Below, one piece after another: positions 5,171-6,582 of a DNA stretch of 6,582 bases. The position numbers were made by a program, and so were the translations under genes. Source of the DNA: Bordetella parapertussis (lineage in GTDB: Bacteria > Pseudomonadota > Gammaproteobacteria > Burkholderiales > Burkholderiaceae_C); contig CAMDCZ010000070.1 of assembly GCA_945890735.1 (NCBI GenBank), positions 1 through 6,582 of the forward strand. The letters are read 5' to 3'. The notes beneath the pieces are model-generated. The model did no database searches. It was not told the origin of the DNA and saw only the letters and a list, made by a program, of their open reading frames with translations. How positions within the stretch are numbered: the first letter of the stretch is position 1; every line of letters starts with the position of its first letter.

Positions 5171-6582
5171 ATGGTCCGCCCTCACCTTCAGCTCCACACC
5201 CCCAGACCCCCCGCCTCACCGCTGCCAGCCGCCACGGTTTTGTTGTTGCGAGACGGCCCACAGGGCCTGGAAGTCTTGATGACACGCCGCTCCACGCAAG
5301 CGAGTTTCGCCCCCGGTGCTTATGTGTTTCCCGGTGGCGGTATCGACAGCACAGACGCCCAAGTGCACCACCTGGCCATGCGCAGGGCTGGGCAAGATGA
5401 CACCCGACTGACCCAAGCGGTCGCGGCCATCCGTGAGAGTTTTGAAGAATTGGGCGTTTTGTTGGCCACTGACCAAGACGGCCAGATGGTGACCATGCAA
5501 GACATCGAGCAACTGGACCGCAGCCAATCCTTGTTTGAACAATGCCAAGCCAAAGGCCTTCGGTTGGCGGCTGACCAAGTCTTTGTGTTGGCCCATTGGA
5601 TCACCGACCGCGACCTCAAGCGGCGTTTTGATGTGCCGTTTTTGGTAGCGCGCATGCCAGCAGACCAAACACCGGTCGCTGATGAAAAGGAGCAGTTCGA
5701 GCCGATTTGGATTCGTCCTCAAGACGCATTGGAACGCCACCGCGCAGACGATTTTTTCATCATCTTTCCCACCATCCGCACCTTGGAACGCATGCAATCC
5801 CACGCCAACGTGGACAGTGTGTTGCAAGCCTGTGCCAGTGAGCAACCTTGGTTCACCAGTTGCCCGCGTGCGGGTTTGTTGAATGGTCAAGAAGCACGTT
5901 TCATGGAGCATGACGCGCCTTATGGTGAATTGGCCCTGACCTGCCGAGATGGGCAAATTGTTCATCACTTGGATTGGCAAACCGAGCAACCGGTTCGCTT
6001 GCTCCAGCATGTGCAAAGACTGACCGCACCTAACCCCAGTGTGATGACAGGTCCGGGGACCAACAGCTATCTGGTAGGTGACCCAAACAGTGGTTTCATC
6101 GTGATCGACCCTGGCCCACCAGACGCGACGCATGTGGCGCGCTTGTGGCGCATCACGGGTGGAAATATTCGCGCCATTGTTTGCACCCATTCGCACCCCG
6201 ACCACTCACCGGGTGCCGCGCTGCTCAAAGCCTTGTGCGCCGAGCATGGCGTCGATGCCCCCGTGATGGGCATGGCTTCCCATGAAACCGCACGTGCGCA
6301 CAGCCAGTTTGTGCCTGACCGTGAATTGGCGGATGGCGAGCGCTTGGTATTGACATCGGATAGCGACCAGCACAGTTTGCGCGCGGTGCACACCCCGGGA
6401 CATGCGGCCAACCATGTGTGTTTCGTCTTGGAGGAAGACGGTTTGCTTTTCACGGGTGACCATGTGCTCAACGGCAGCACCACCGTGATCGACCCACCCG
6501 ACGGCGACATGGGCGACTACTTGCAATCACTGGACAAGCTGATGGCCGTGGCCAATGATTTCCAAGTGGAATTCATCTTGCC
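5171..6582 (+). CDS. Nudix hydrolase / LACTB2-like metallo-beta-lactamase-fold fusion protein (partial)
   Basis: The reading frame starts at ATG 5171, the first Met after a TGA at 5114, and stays open for 470 codons to the right edge, so the C-terminus is missing. Residues about 18-200 form a Nudix domain with FPGGGID (53-59) and, after a long insertion, the Nudix-box end RESFEELGV (88-96). The segment WITDRDLKRRFDVPF (143-157) resembles NUDT19-type Nudix proteins. Residues about 285-470 form a metallo-beta-lactamase-fold domain like human LACTB2: NPSVMTGPGTNSYLVG (288-303), the metal-binding HSHPDH (340-345), HTPGH (His411) and FTGDH (Asp430), followed by LNGSTTVIDPPDGD. The final metal-binding His (usually in GHG) and a winged-helix tail are expected beyond the window. 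The substrate is unknown; a nucleoside-diphosphate or CoA-type hydrolase joined to a nuclease or thioester hydrolase is possible. No Shine-Dalgarno site or signal peptide is seen. Confidence 0.9.
   Translation, partial: MVRPHLQLHTPRPPASPLPAATVLLLRDGPQGLEVLMTRRSTQASFAPGAYVFPGGGIDSTDAQVHHLAMRRAGQDDTRLTQAVAAIRESFEELGVLLATDQDGQMVTMQDIEQLDRSQSLFEQCQAKGLRLAADQVFVLAHWITDRDLKRRFDVPFLVARMPADQTPVADEKEQFEPIWIRPQDALERHRADDFFIIFPTIRTLERMQSHANVDSVLQACASEQPWFTSCPRAGLLNGQEARFMEHDAPYGELALTCRDGQIVHHLDWQTEQPVRLLQHVQRLTAPNPSVMTGPGTNSYLVGDPNSGFIVIDPGPPDATHVARLWRITGGNIRAIVCTHSHPDHSPGAALLKALCAEHGVDAPVMGMASHETARAHSQFVPDRELADGERLVLTSDSDQHSLRAVHTPGHAANHVCFVLEEDGLLFTGDHVLNGSTTVIDPPDGDMGDYLQSLDKLMAVANDFQVEFIL

Noticed and set aside
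4515..5279. 254-codon plus-strand open frame opposite dapF and running into the Nudix-MBL gene
   Set aside because: It is antisense to well-supported dapF and out of frame with the Nudix domain. The predicted protein is His-rich noise without a domain.
5216..6205. 329-codon minus-strand open frame under the Nudix-MBL gene
   Set aside because: The plus-strand frame, although it has no stop inside the window, contains the Nudix box and MBL metal ligands. The minus-strand frame has none and would overlap it fully.
6067..6526. Two minus-strand open frames of 147 and 106 codons near the right edge
   Set aside because: Both lie opposite the MBL domain, in two different frames that overlap each other, and neither shows a family motif.

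Overview
The window comes from a Gram-negative chromosome, most likely a betaproteobacterium of the order Burkholderiales and probably Comamonadaceae-like. This rests on protein resemblance and on gene order (dapF, DUF484, xerC on one strand; a CobW GTPase just ahead of a probable dksA). No RNA gene, insertion sequence, CRISPR array or phage gene was seen, and the region looks like ordinary core genome.

Minus strand, read from 5129 down to 1: dapF (diaminopimelate epimerase), a DUF484 gene, xerC (tyrosine recombinase), rlmI (23S rRNA m5C methyltransferase), a CobW/COG0523 metal-chaperone GTPase with a long His-rich linker, then the first 40 codons of a Lys/Ala/Pro-rich protein that is probably DksA. 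dapF/DUF484 and xerC/rlmI each overlap by 4 nt (ATGA), and DUF484/xerC are about 13 nt apart, so dapF to rlmI reads as one translationally coupled operon. cobW follows after 63 nt with its own ribosome binding site. The last gene is separated by 133 nt that hold two candidate promoters, a small open frame and alternative RNA pairings over the ribosome binding site.

Plus strand, from 5171 to the right edge: one long reading frame that never meets a stop inside the window. It encodes a Nudix hydrolase domain fused to a LACTB2-like metallo-beta-lactamase-fold domain. It diverges from dapF across only 41 bp, where candidate -10 elements for the two directions overlap and dapF may be leaderless.

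The genes serve housekeeping roles: cell wall and lysine precursor supply (DapF), chromosome dimer resolution (XerC), ribosome modification (RlmI), metal homeostasis (CobW family) and probably stringent-response transcription control (DksA). The least explained gene product is the Nudix-MBL fusion. I saw no clearly new multi-gene system. The items most worth a second look are that fusion, the shared divergent promoter, and the leader of the probable dksA gene.
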